This document shows, piece after piece, positions 1-7,534 of a stretch of 10,982 nucleotides of DNA (within the stretch, counting starts at the first letter, position 1; every line of letters begins with the position of its first letter). The stretch comes from Larix sibirica (lineage: Eukaryota > Streptophyta > Pinopsida > Pinales > Pinaceae). The translations under genes and the position numbers were made by a program. The notes beneath the pieces are model-generated. The model was not told the origin of the DNA. It did no database searches and saw only the letters and a program-made list of their open reading frames with translations. Where the stretch lies: NCBI GenBank assembly GCA_004151065.3, contig NWUY0300006774.1, forward strand, positions 29,459 to 40,440. The letters run 5' to 3'.

Positions 1-120
1 GATTTAAGTTAAAAAAATTTACACCTTAATAAATTAGATCCCTCATGGTCATGTTGGTTAGAAATAAATGAATGTTTTCCAAGAAGAATACCAATAAAAG
101 TGACGAACCACCAATAACTA

Positions 121-840
121 TTACTTGATTTGTTCTACATCGATCCATAAATGTTCTTGTGTACTAGGTTGACTCAATGAATCCTTTGCCCTGCTTAATC
201 AGTTGTGGAATTGTTTGATGCAAGCATGCTGATTATCTAAACAATTCTTGCTCAACTCATTTATACCATATTTCCATCCCAACTATGTCAAAGCCTTTGA
301 AAATCACAAGTTGAAGTAGAGAGTGAAGTCATTACTCTCATAGTATACCTTGCATTGCATTTGGTTGTACCATTTTATTCCCCACTCTTGTGTCCTAATC
401 AACATTTCTACATCTCTAATCAACGTATTACTTGAAGTCAAATTCTCTAACAAGTTTGTCTATTTTATGTGAATGCTTTCATCCATTCCTTTACGAGATG
501 CATCCTAATTGTTTCTTGTAACAATATTCCCTTGCATTGAATTTGTGTATCATGTTATTCCCTTATTTTTATGCCCTAATCAAGATTTCCACATTTCTAA
601 TGTATCTTTGGACAACTGCAATTGATAATCAACATATTGCTTGAAATCAAATTCTCTTACGAGTCTTTTTTATGTGAATGTAATGTTTTCATCAATTCCT
701 TCACGACATGCATTCTATTTGCTTCTTGTAACAATATTCTAGAGATAGCATCTTGGGCTAACTATTTGATTATATCTTTAGGTGTAACCACAACCTCCCA
801 AGGTTGGGGCAAATTGGCTAAAATTGTGTAAAATTATGTT
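121..840 (-). pseudogene. Decayed coding region, unknown protein (probably transposon-linked)
   Basis: I do not recognise this protein. On the minus strand, from about 815, a frame reads NLPQPWEVVVTPKDIIK, then a stop, then LAQDAISRILLQEANRMHVV. From 657 to 121 a second single frame of about 178 codons begins REFDFKQYVDYQLQLS and later contains GIKWYNQMQCKVYYESNDF and LSKNCLDNQHACIKQFHN. It ends in SQPSTQEHLWIDVEQIK and a TAA stop at 123-121. About seven in-frame stops interrupt it, fewer than expected by chance in DNA this AT-rich. The amino-acid mix (polar, Gln/Glu/Lys-rich, scattered Trp and Tyr) looks like a soluble, partly helical protein. The 348-739 duplication lies inside it and shifts the frame between copies. 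The plus-strand open frame over 622-831 is its shadow. It could be the C-terminal part of a repeat-borne protein like that at 4999-7534, but no shared motif proves this. Confidence 0.45.
348..739. repeat. Imperfect direct tandem duplication, two adjoining copies (182 and 210 bp)
   Basis: Copy 1 (348-529) and copy 2 (530-739) abut exactly. Each begins ccttgcattg and ends cttgtaacaatattc. Shared blocks include cctaatcaa, tcaaattctct and ttttatgtgaatg. The main length difference is a 28-bp segment present only in copy 2 (602-629), bounded on both sides by TAAT. This fits a short-homology deletion from copy 1. The copies differ at many single positions, so the duplication is old. Confidence 0.88.
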
Positions 841-904
841 TCTTGAAAGGTCCCTTGGTTGATTTAATTGTATAGCGAATTTCTTCATTTAGTTTTCCCA
901 TCAA

Positions 905-1027
905 GTGTAACAGCCCTATGCAATGGCATTGTTGTGGTTTATTACTCAATTGTGGCAGTTGACACGTGTAACAGCCCTATGCAATGGCACTAATGTGGTT
1001 TATCACTCAACTGTGGCGGTCATCAAG
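905..1027. repeat. 61-bp tandem repeat, two copies
   Basis: Copy 1 is 905-965 and copy 2 starts at 966. Both open with gtgtaacagccctatgcaat and continue through a block like tgtggtttatcactcaactg, with only a handful of substitutions. The first 23 bases are identical, so this duplication appears younger than the 348-739 one. It falls in non-coding or heavily decayed sequence. Confidence 0.9.
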
Positions 1028-1600
1028 CAAGAATGTTGTTGTTGCCCTTAGTATGACATTGGGTCTAGCATTTCAATTACTAAGGCAGCAATTAATACCT
1101 TAAGTGTACTTAAATGTTGTAGTCTAAATCTTCTACCAATTTGACCTTTTTAGGTGACTCACAATAGTGGGAAAGGAGATCAACAAATTTTGCCTAAAAT
1201 TCAGCAAGAATCATTTTGAATTTGGAGTTGCAAAATCAAGTTGCAGCAAAGGTATTCAGGGGTGTTGAATCCATTTCTGCATTAAAAACAACGATTCGAA
1301 CAATCCAAAACTACAATTTCAACAAAGATTTTAAGGTCGGATTTCTGTGATGGTGATGGTAAACCAAAAAAGATTGTAGAATGTTTAGTTTTAGGAAATT
1401 AAATATTTTGAGAACTTAATAAAAACAACTTAGCGAAAGAGTGGATTGTTAGGGGACTTGGTGTGTTAAGTGTTTCTCACTTAATACTTTATTGTGAGCA
1501 TGCCTTTGCTCCAAGTTTGGTGATGGGAAACTAGGCTTCGAAGTTTTTGTGTAGCCCTTGTGCAATGTATTCTCACCTTAAATGTTGTTGCCTAATATGC
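1028..1600. other. Non-coding stretch with weak minus-strand coding traces
   Basis: No gene can be supported. On the minus strand between about 1215 and 1095 a short open stretch reads AKFVDLLSHYCESPKKVKLV. Near 905-865 another reads MGKLNEEIRYTIKSTKGPFK. Both could be upstream remains of the decayed region at 121-840, but each is too short and isolated to call. Confidence 0.3.
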
Positions 1601-1609
1601 ACCTCGGAT

Positions 1610-1700
1610 CACGTGGCAGAAATTTTCAAGCCATTGGGTGCATCCTTGGGNTCTAGGCCAACTCCTAGCGAAGCCAAGGGGGGTGGTCCCTATAAAAATA
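1610..1700 (+). promoter_or_regulatory. Possible relic promoter: G-box and TATA box
   Basis: CACGTG at 1610-1615 sits in TCACGTGGCA, which is the plant G-box/ABRE-like core. TATAAAAATA follows at 1691-1700, about 76 bases downstream. The intervening block is unusually GC-rich for this window (gccaactcctagcg, aaggggggtggtccc). The spacing and composition resemble an LTR U3 promoter. No coding region follows within range and no paired LTR is visible, so activity is doubtful. The N at 1651 lies inside the block. Confidence 0.3.
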
Positions 1701-3290
1701 AATTGTCTTTTAATCTAAAAGAAAAGCTAAAAAAACAGGAGTTAAATGCAACAAGAAGTTAACAATCAACTTCTATCATCATAAAAGCATAAGTATTTCA
1801 ATACCACAATATATCAAATAAAAAGACCAGTGCTAAAACTAAACGTTGAAAGGAAAATGTTGCAAATTGTTGGTAAATTTTATTATTAGATTATGGTTGT
1901 TAGTAGGTTTGTTCTTGTTTGGCCCACTGGGAACTTATCCCCTTGAACTAAGCGCAATAGCAATTATGCCAAGTGTCCAACGAGGCGAGACCTAGGTCTG
2001 CTTTGGGCAGCGTCTTGATTTTGTGGCAAGTTCTAAGCGACCTCCCGAGTTCTTAAAGACAAGTGTTAAGTGGATTGCCCTATTAAGTCTAGATGTTCTA
2101 ATCCCTTTCTAATTGTCCCATTGTTCCATCCAAAGGCTTGCAATGTTCACAAGAGCATATGAGGACTTGCATCGAGATTCATTTTACAAGAACAATAAAT
2201 AAAATGTGATGTAATTAGTTTAAGGAATGAGAATCTCTTTTCACTTTCTCGAGCAAGCTCTCTCAGTATACTTCGAGAATGCGCAATCAGATGTTCGTTA
2301 CTTTGCAAATAAAACAACTTATTGAAACAAAAAGTTATTAACAACCACTAAAACCTAAATAGAATCCTTCACAAACAGAATGCTTGTCTTTCACGAAGCC
2401 TCTACCACCATCCAACAAGTGGAATGACTTGGGTTTTGCCCATGTCCTAGGCCCCACTACCTCAGTCCTACCAACCAAAAGTGTACAAACGGGTTATACT
2501 ATAAGCTTAAAGTCTTAATAACAATAAAGTACTACCAAGACAGTTTATCAATAGTCACATACTTGCAAGTACAAATGAGTCCCAACAACAAAATATCTAA
2601 GCTCTCAAGCTTACATGGTCGCCCAAGAGTCTCAAAAAGAGTATAAACACAATCCACTGGAGGGCTGGAGGGCAGGTGGTTAGGATCAGGTTTCCAAAAC
2701 ATTTGAATAAACCAAAAGAACTAATAATACCTTAAATAAAATTGTTTTAGGTCTTCTATCAAAATATATGCATGTTGCAAACTCCTTAGGGTAAGGTAAA
2801 TATCTTTCAATACCCTCTTTCTAAACTAGGATGCTTCAACCAAGGAATTCTCGAGAAGTTGAGAACCATGTAGCCTAGCAATCACATAATATGATAATGG
2901 TCAAGATATGCACACAAGGTAAAGTGATACCATATAGAGTAATATAAGATTGATAACAGTCAATTGGATATTAGATAGGCAATAATAAAGCCATTGACTT
3001 TATGTTATATTATGTTTTATGTTTTATTTTACTTGAAGGATCGTACATGCACAAATGAAATATGCGGGCCTCAACTTTGAATGTACAGACATTGCTATGT
3101 TGTTTTTTAGTTTGACTCTGAACTGTATGCATTGGTTGAACATTCAAGTTGTAAAATTTCTTAGTTTTCTTGACAATATGAACAATTTGGAAGTAGGTTG
3201 AAGATGTTCTTGCCTTTGTTGCCCAGATTTGTAGGTCTCTAAGATTTAGTTTTTGGGTAGATATATCAAAATTAATTTATTTTATTAATA
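1701..3290. other. No supported gene; decayed AT-rich DNA
   Basis: I see no coding frame, RNA gene or paired repeat that can be defended. Open frames here, such as the minus-strand one at 2147-2344, have no recognisable content. The only local structure is an 8-bp doublet ctggaggg at 2657-2672. The right end (roughly 2990-3290) should contain at least the 3' part of the 5' LTR of the copia remnant that follows, but its left border cannot be placed. Confidence 0.4.
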
Positions 3291-3316
3291 CATGGTTGCT
3301 ACAAGTGTTTAGAGCC
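3291..3316 (+). other. Probable copia 5' LTR end and primer-binding-site region
   Basis: An ATTAATACA end is followed at once by TGGTTGCTACAAG, matching the usual LTR ...CA / TGG... arrangement. It lies about 85 bases before the gag start, the normal leader position. The sequence differs from the common initiator-Met primer site TGGTATCAGAGC after TGGT, although agagcc does occur a little downstream (3310-3315). The call rests on position more than on sequence. Confidence 0.35.
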
Positions 3317-3378
3317 AATGTTCAAGTATTTTTCTACTTTGTTTCAATATATATTTTTTGCATTTTTTACTTGTAGCA

Positions 3379-4050
3379 ATGGCTTCTTTACTCAACATCA
3401 TGTTGGAAGGAAACCAAAGATTCCTTGGTAAGAATTGCAATACGTGGAAGCAATGCATGCTGGCCATATTTGAGTACGGGTACTTGGTTGATATCATCTT
3501 AGTTAAAGAAATATGCGCAACAAATGGGAATAGAAACAAAACAAAATAAAATAAATATTAAAAAAAAAGAACGATGAGCGAAACAGAAAAGCGGGAATGA
3601 TAAATTAGTTGTTTGTAAGAGATGAAATGCTCCTTGAGGCTTAGATTGGGAAGACTTCAACAATGATTTGAAGGAAATTGCAAGAGTTGTATGAGATTTC
3701 ATATAAGCATAGATTCTTCATCCTAAATAATATTTTGTGTTCAATCATGATGGATGAGAATGCATCATTACATGAGCATTTATTCAAGATCATTGATATT
3801 AAAAAACAATGGTTGGGCATTGCTCGAAAAATGTAAGAGGAAGACATGGTGGTAATCATACAAAAGTTTACCACATGTTTATGAGCACTTCATTTAAACC
3901 TTGAATATCACGACTACAAATGTTGATTTAAAGTTAAAGAGTTATGCAATAAGTTCTTACATCATGATACATGGAAGAATCAACTCGGTAGTAATAGTGA
4001 GATAGAGAGTACAAAACTTACCTTTCTAGCTGTTGAGGCGAGCAAGTGCC
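3379..4050 (+). pseudogene. Ty1/copia retrotransposon gag remnant (UBN2-type domain)
   Basis: Gag forms the virus-like particle of copia elements. The frame from ATG 3379 reads MASLLNIMLEGNQRFLGKNC, then NTWKQCMLAIFEYGYL, the standard N-terminus of plant copia gag. I prefer this ATG to the in-frame one at 3358 because the family starts with MAS. An A-rich patch (3540-3568) replaces some coding sequence. From about 3570 another frame continues with NDERNRKAGM, LQELYEIS, FFILNNILCSIMMDENASLH, EHLFKIIDI and EEDMVVIIQKF. Two further shifts give PHVYEHF, LNITTTNVDL and ELCNKFLHHDTWKNQ. These blocks occur in family order. At least five stops and three frameshifts kill it. Homology fades near 4050, before any CCHC zinc knuckle, protease or pol, so the element is truncated. 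Confidence 0.9.
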
Positions 4051-4992
4051 CCTCTCTAACAACATGGGTTCTCCCCAATGTAAAGTCTTAGTTAGACTCT
4101 ACATTGTTTGGAATAGGGGATTTGTCTGTATTTTGGCCAAGCAATCATTAATGGTTTGGGTGTCAAGTCCTTTAAATATGCAATGCAATATGCAAGAATG
4201 TTTTTAATCTAAATGTAGATTACATAAACTAAAACCACGGAAGATATACATCACTGTATGGATTCAAGATTAGGTAGCTCTTCTAGAAATTAACAGAAAT
4301 ATATATTTAATATGAACATAGCCAATAATGATTAGTCTCAGCCAGACTCTATTAAAGTTTTGTACTTAATAGTGAAGCAAATAAATCCAAAGATACATAA
4401 ATGAGAAACACTTAACTAGTAGAAAGTCATAACATACATAGATATTTTTAGATAAAGTTCCAACATTAAATAAACAACAGAAAGAGTTCAACCATTCATA
4501 CATTGGACACAAAAACATCTCGAAATTCATAGGCCAAGAACATGTTTCTCCTCGTGAGTTCCTTAAAAATAGTTAAAAAGGAGGTTTTTCCAGCAATAAG
4601 TCCCTTATCCTAACTCAAATTCTCCTTTTATAATATACAAACTAACTAGAGTAATTGACTCTTCAACTTCCTAAGCTATTCTACCCCTTAAGCCGTTTGA
4701 CTTCCTTTTTAAAAAGAGTTATATTAAAGTTTACATATTATAAAAATCATGTAATACATGGCCCCTTTTTGGTCATATAGGTGAACCACCTATCATATTG
4801 TTTGGACGTTAAGTCAACATGTTGATGCCTAAATGTTGAAAAGTTACTTCACGAGTGACTACTTTATTAAAAATAATACTCAAGCCCTTTTTCAAATAAA
4901 TTGTAGAAGATCTTAGCATATTAATATCTTTAGTTGGGACTTAGCTGTGTTCCATTAATTTAGTTTGGGTGACTTTTGCCTTTGGTTAGTGA
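4051..4992 (-). other. Non-coding stretch, LTR-like on the minus strand
   Basis: No coding frame is supported. Read on the minus strand, it follows directly on the polypurine tract at 4993-5020 and contains a TATA box (4632-4625) about 360 bases in. This is the order expected for a 3' LTR (U3, TATA, R-U5). Neither border nor a second copy could be found, so the LTR reading is an inference. A diverged 18-base pair of similar words lies at 4084-4101 and 4334-4351. Confidence 0.3.
4625..4632 (-). promoter_or_regulatory. TATA box candidate in LTR-like segment
   Basis: TATAAAAG on the minus strand lies within tattataaaaggagaatttg, a context typical of plant retrotransposon U3 promoters. About 360 bases of U3-like sequence lie upstream of it, back to the polypurine tract. 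Support is motif and position only. Confidence 0.3.
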
Positions 4993-5020
4993 CCTCCCTC
5001 ACTTTTTTCTCTTTGCTTTT
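4993..5020 (-). other. Polypurine tract candidate
   Basis: On the minus strand 26 of 28 bases are purines (aaaagcaaagagaaaaaagt then gagggagg). It spans the stop codon of the decayed gene at 4999-7534 and borders an LTR-like segment. Retroelements prime plus-strand DNA synthesis from such tracts just upstream of the 3' LTR. A Lys/Arg-rich protein tail (KAKRKK) would also give a purine run, so this is a candidate only. Confidence 0.35.
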
Positions 5021-7534
5021 GACTGAGGCTTAGTTATATCACCATCTTTCCAACACTCTTGCAACAACTTCACTACAATATTTGGCACTTGTCCATGGTT
5101 GTAGATACATCTTGTTGAAGTGTTGTGCCAACTATTTTGTTGTTGTAAATTGATGCATATTTGCAATGTATGTGAGTCAGCGTCATTCTGGGGTCCTTCA
5201 ATGCCTCTCTCTCTCTTTCTTTTGCCATTTGATCATCTCCTCTAAACCTAGATTCACACCATCCAAAACACATTCTTGGTCTCTTGTATTTTCTAGAATG
5301 GCATTTAGTTGAGAGTGATAGTTTTGCAATTCATTAGATGGTTTCATATACGATATTGTGTCTCAGCTAACTCCTCTTACAAAGAGAATACATAGGCTTT
5401 AAACTCTGATAAGCCCTTGGTTTCATCTTTCAATTATGCTACCTCTCACTTCAAGGATTTTATCTTTTGCTTATATTCTCTCTTTTTTTGCCATGTCCTT
5501 CACAATTGCTTCATTCACCTAAGAACCTGCTATAGTTGTATACATTGCAGCTATAGGATCTTCATTGACATTCATGAAGACTAGATTTTCTCTTGTGATC
5601 ATCAATGTAGGCATCCAAATTAGCTTGAGTTTCTTTTGTGTTTCTTCTACAATTTGCTTCATATTTTGATAAAAAGCAAAGGAGTCTAATGAAGCAATTG
5701 CTTCTTCCTTTGATGGAGTGAATCATCTTAGGCTAAGCTCCATGGGGGGGAAATGACATTCAGTAGTTGAAGTTGTCAATTGAGACATGGACGAGGGTCT
5801 TGCTCCAGCTGAAGCTTGTGTATAAACTTCATTTTATTTTTTCTCTTCCTCTTCCTTTCTTCTCATCTTTAATTATTTTTATTTCTTTCTTTGTTCTTCT
5901 GTCATCATCTCAATTCTTTCCTTTTTTGTTGCTTCCTTCATTCTCTGATCCTTTGCACCCTTCCTATATGTCTCCCTCTTGTTTTGTTTTTTTGAAACTA
6001 TCTTGGAAGCTTCATCTTGTTTCCTGAGAAGCGTTTCTTGTCTCTATGTATCCTCCATGGGATTTGGTTGTGTAGTACATTGCTTCCGTTTGGTCCCCAA
6101 CACGTTTTCCATTTCATCAAGTGAATTGGATATTCTAAAAATTTCTTCATTTCTTTAGAACTCATTAGCATAAACCCAATTGTATTTGCGAGAACTAAAG
6201 TGGCACTCCACTAACTTCTGAGTCATTTTTTTCTAGAAGTTTTGATATTGAAGTAAATAACAATTAGAGCTTGTGCTTCTTCCTTGGCATCTATCACATA
6301 ATTCAAACTGTAACCCACAATGACCAATGGAAAGGGAGGCCGTGCAACTTTTTTTTGCATCTGTGAGTACTGCTCCAATTACATTTATATAAGTTTGATA
6401 GGTAATTTCTTATACCACCATGTTTTATATGACTAAGAGGGGAAAGTGTGGGAAGGCTATGTGCCACCATATATCTTTAAGTGGGTGCCCTTTTCTGTCG
6501 TATACCAATCTCCAAGCGTAGTCGATGCTTCCTATGCTTTGTTTGATATATACATTGTTGGTTGCTTGTGGATGATTGTATACAATGGGATTATGAAATC
6601 ATCACAAATCTTCATAGAGCTGCTGACATACTTGTGCTCCTATAGTATATTGCAATGTACATGAATGGGCACATCAATTGGGAGCTACTTCCATCCAATT
6701 CTTGAAAATCCATTTGTAGCACATACAACATCCAATAAATAGGAATACATATAGGACTTGGAGGGTTTCATTGGGGTTGTATCTCTCACAACAGAGATAG
6801 CTTGCATCAAATTGTTAGACAAAATAACCCTCCAATTAAAAATGACACCAAGTGAAGTTACTTGTTGTAGTAGAGGTACCCATAATTCCTTGAATAGTGT
6901 GGCATTGTTTTCTCCATATAACTTGGAAATCAATGCAACAACCATTTAGTATGGTGGTATCAAGTACTATGTAGGTGTAGACAAACCTCTTTCCTTTCAC
7001 TCACCACTTCCTTCAAGAGCACGTGATAGTCCAAATTGATAGTTGTTTATCCATTCCTCTATCAAATGAACAATTGGAATTCGAAACTTGCAGTACACAT
7101 CAAGAGTAGAAGGTTGAAATGGCATGATTGCTCTATCATCTACACTCTTGATCAATTTATTTTCAATATCAACTCTAGGAAGAAACCATGAAATGACTTT
7201 GACACAAGGGAAAACAATTGCTTTAGTCGCCACCTTATGGAGAATATATTTCCTTATGTTCTGATAGACTCCAAGGTCATCAACATCTTCTCCTAGGATG
7301 GATGGATGGATAGTGGTGATGTTTGAAGATTTGATATATCTCACCCCATTTATAAGATGGGTATGCTTTGGTATTACTATTCATGTCTCCATACAACATC
7401 CTTGTAACAATTCTTTTCCCCTCATTTCATGGTGATACTTCATGTATTGTTTTGTCTTGATGTTTGGTCCTTCTGTGAACCATACTATAGTTTTGTATAT
7501 CATCATCATCATCATCAAAACCAATTAATATCAT
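4999..7534 (-). pseudogene. Long decayed gene for an unrecognised two-part protein, probably element-borne
   Basis: I cannot name the family. Minus-strand frames join end to end over about 2.5 kb (about 840 codons). ATG at 7534 opens MILIGFDDDDDD, then IQNYSMVHRRTKHQ and SYKWGEIYQIFK. After a shift near 7290 comes GEDVDDLGVYQNIRKYILHK, RIPIVHLIEEWINNYQFGLS, ISKLYGENNATLFKELWVPL and YLLDVVCATNGFSRIGWK. A further segment reads VPIHVHCNIL, GDWYTTEKGTHLKIYGG and later PPFPLVIVGYSLNYV. From about 6235 to 5495 one frame holds KYNWVYANEF, then a Lys/Glu-rich helical stretch (KEATKKERIEMMTEEQRKK), a Ser/Thr linker and SLDSFAFYQNMKQIVEETQK. A coiled-coil segment follows (EYKQKIKSLK, LKDETKGLSEFKAYVFSL). 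The tail is QVPNIVVKLLQECWKDGDIT then KAKRKK and TGA at 5001-4999. Stops are far fewer than chance in the chosen frames. No zinc knuckle, protease or reverse transcriptase motif is seen. A gag-like or captured host protein is possible. Plus-strand open frames here are shadows. Confidence 0.6.
7499..7516. repeat. (ATC)6 microsatellite encoding an Asp run
   Basis: Six perfect ATC units on the plus strand are GAT codons on the minus strand. They give six aspartates at residues 7-12 of the decayed protein that starts at 7534. Confidence 0.85.

Noticed and set aside
622-831. 69-codon plus-strand open frame
   Set aside because: Its composition is Ile/Phe/Ser-rich without motifs, and the minus strand gives a more protein-like reading that continues on both sides.
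1280-1310. gttcgaatc on the minus strand, like a tRNA T-loop / Pol III B box
   Set aside because: The flanking bases do not form a T-stem, and no acceptor or anticodon arm can be built around it.
1547-1762. 71-codon plus-strand open frame containing the N
   Set aside because: It runs over a G-box/TATA-bearing GC-rich block with features of regulatory DNA; the translation ends in a low-complexity Lys/Asn tail and resembles nothing known.
2147-2344. 65-codon minus-strand open frame
   Set aside because: No family motif and no supporting neighbour; its length is within chance for this base composition.
3309-3874. Three minus-strand open frames across 3309-3874
   Set aside because: All are antisense to the copia gag remnant, whose plus-strand reading has clear family motifs.
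5206-5220. (CT)n run
   Set aside because: A short purine-rich codon run (alternating Arg and Glu) of the minus-strand pseudogene; not a repeat of note.
5767-6027. 86-codon plus-strand open frame rich in Ser, Phe and Leu, resembling a membrane protein
   Set aside because: It is the reverse complement of the Lys/Glu-rich helical part of the minus-strand pseudogene; the pyrimidine-rich strand gives a false hydrophobic reading.
6446-6664. 72-codon plus-strand open frame
   Set aside because: Shadow of the minus-strand pseudogene, whose reading here (GDWYTTEKG and flanking blocks) joins the blocks before and after it.
6758-6949. 63-codon plus-strand open frame
   Set aside because: Antisense of the minus-strand block 6685-6945, which shares its frame with 6997-7344.
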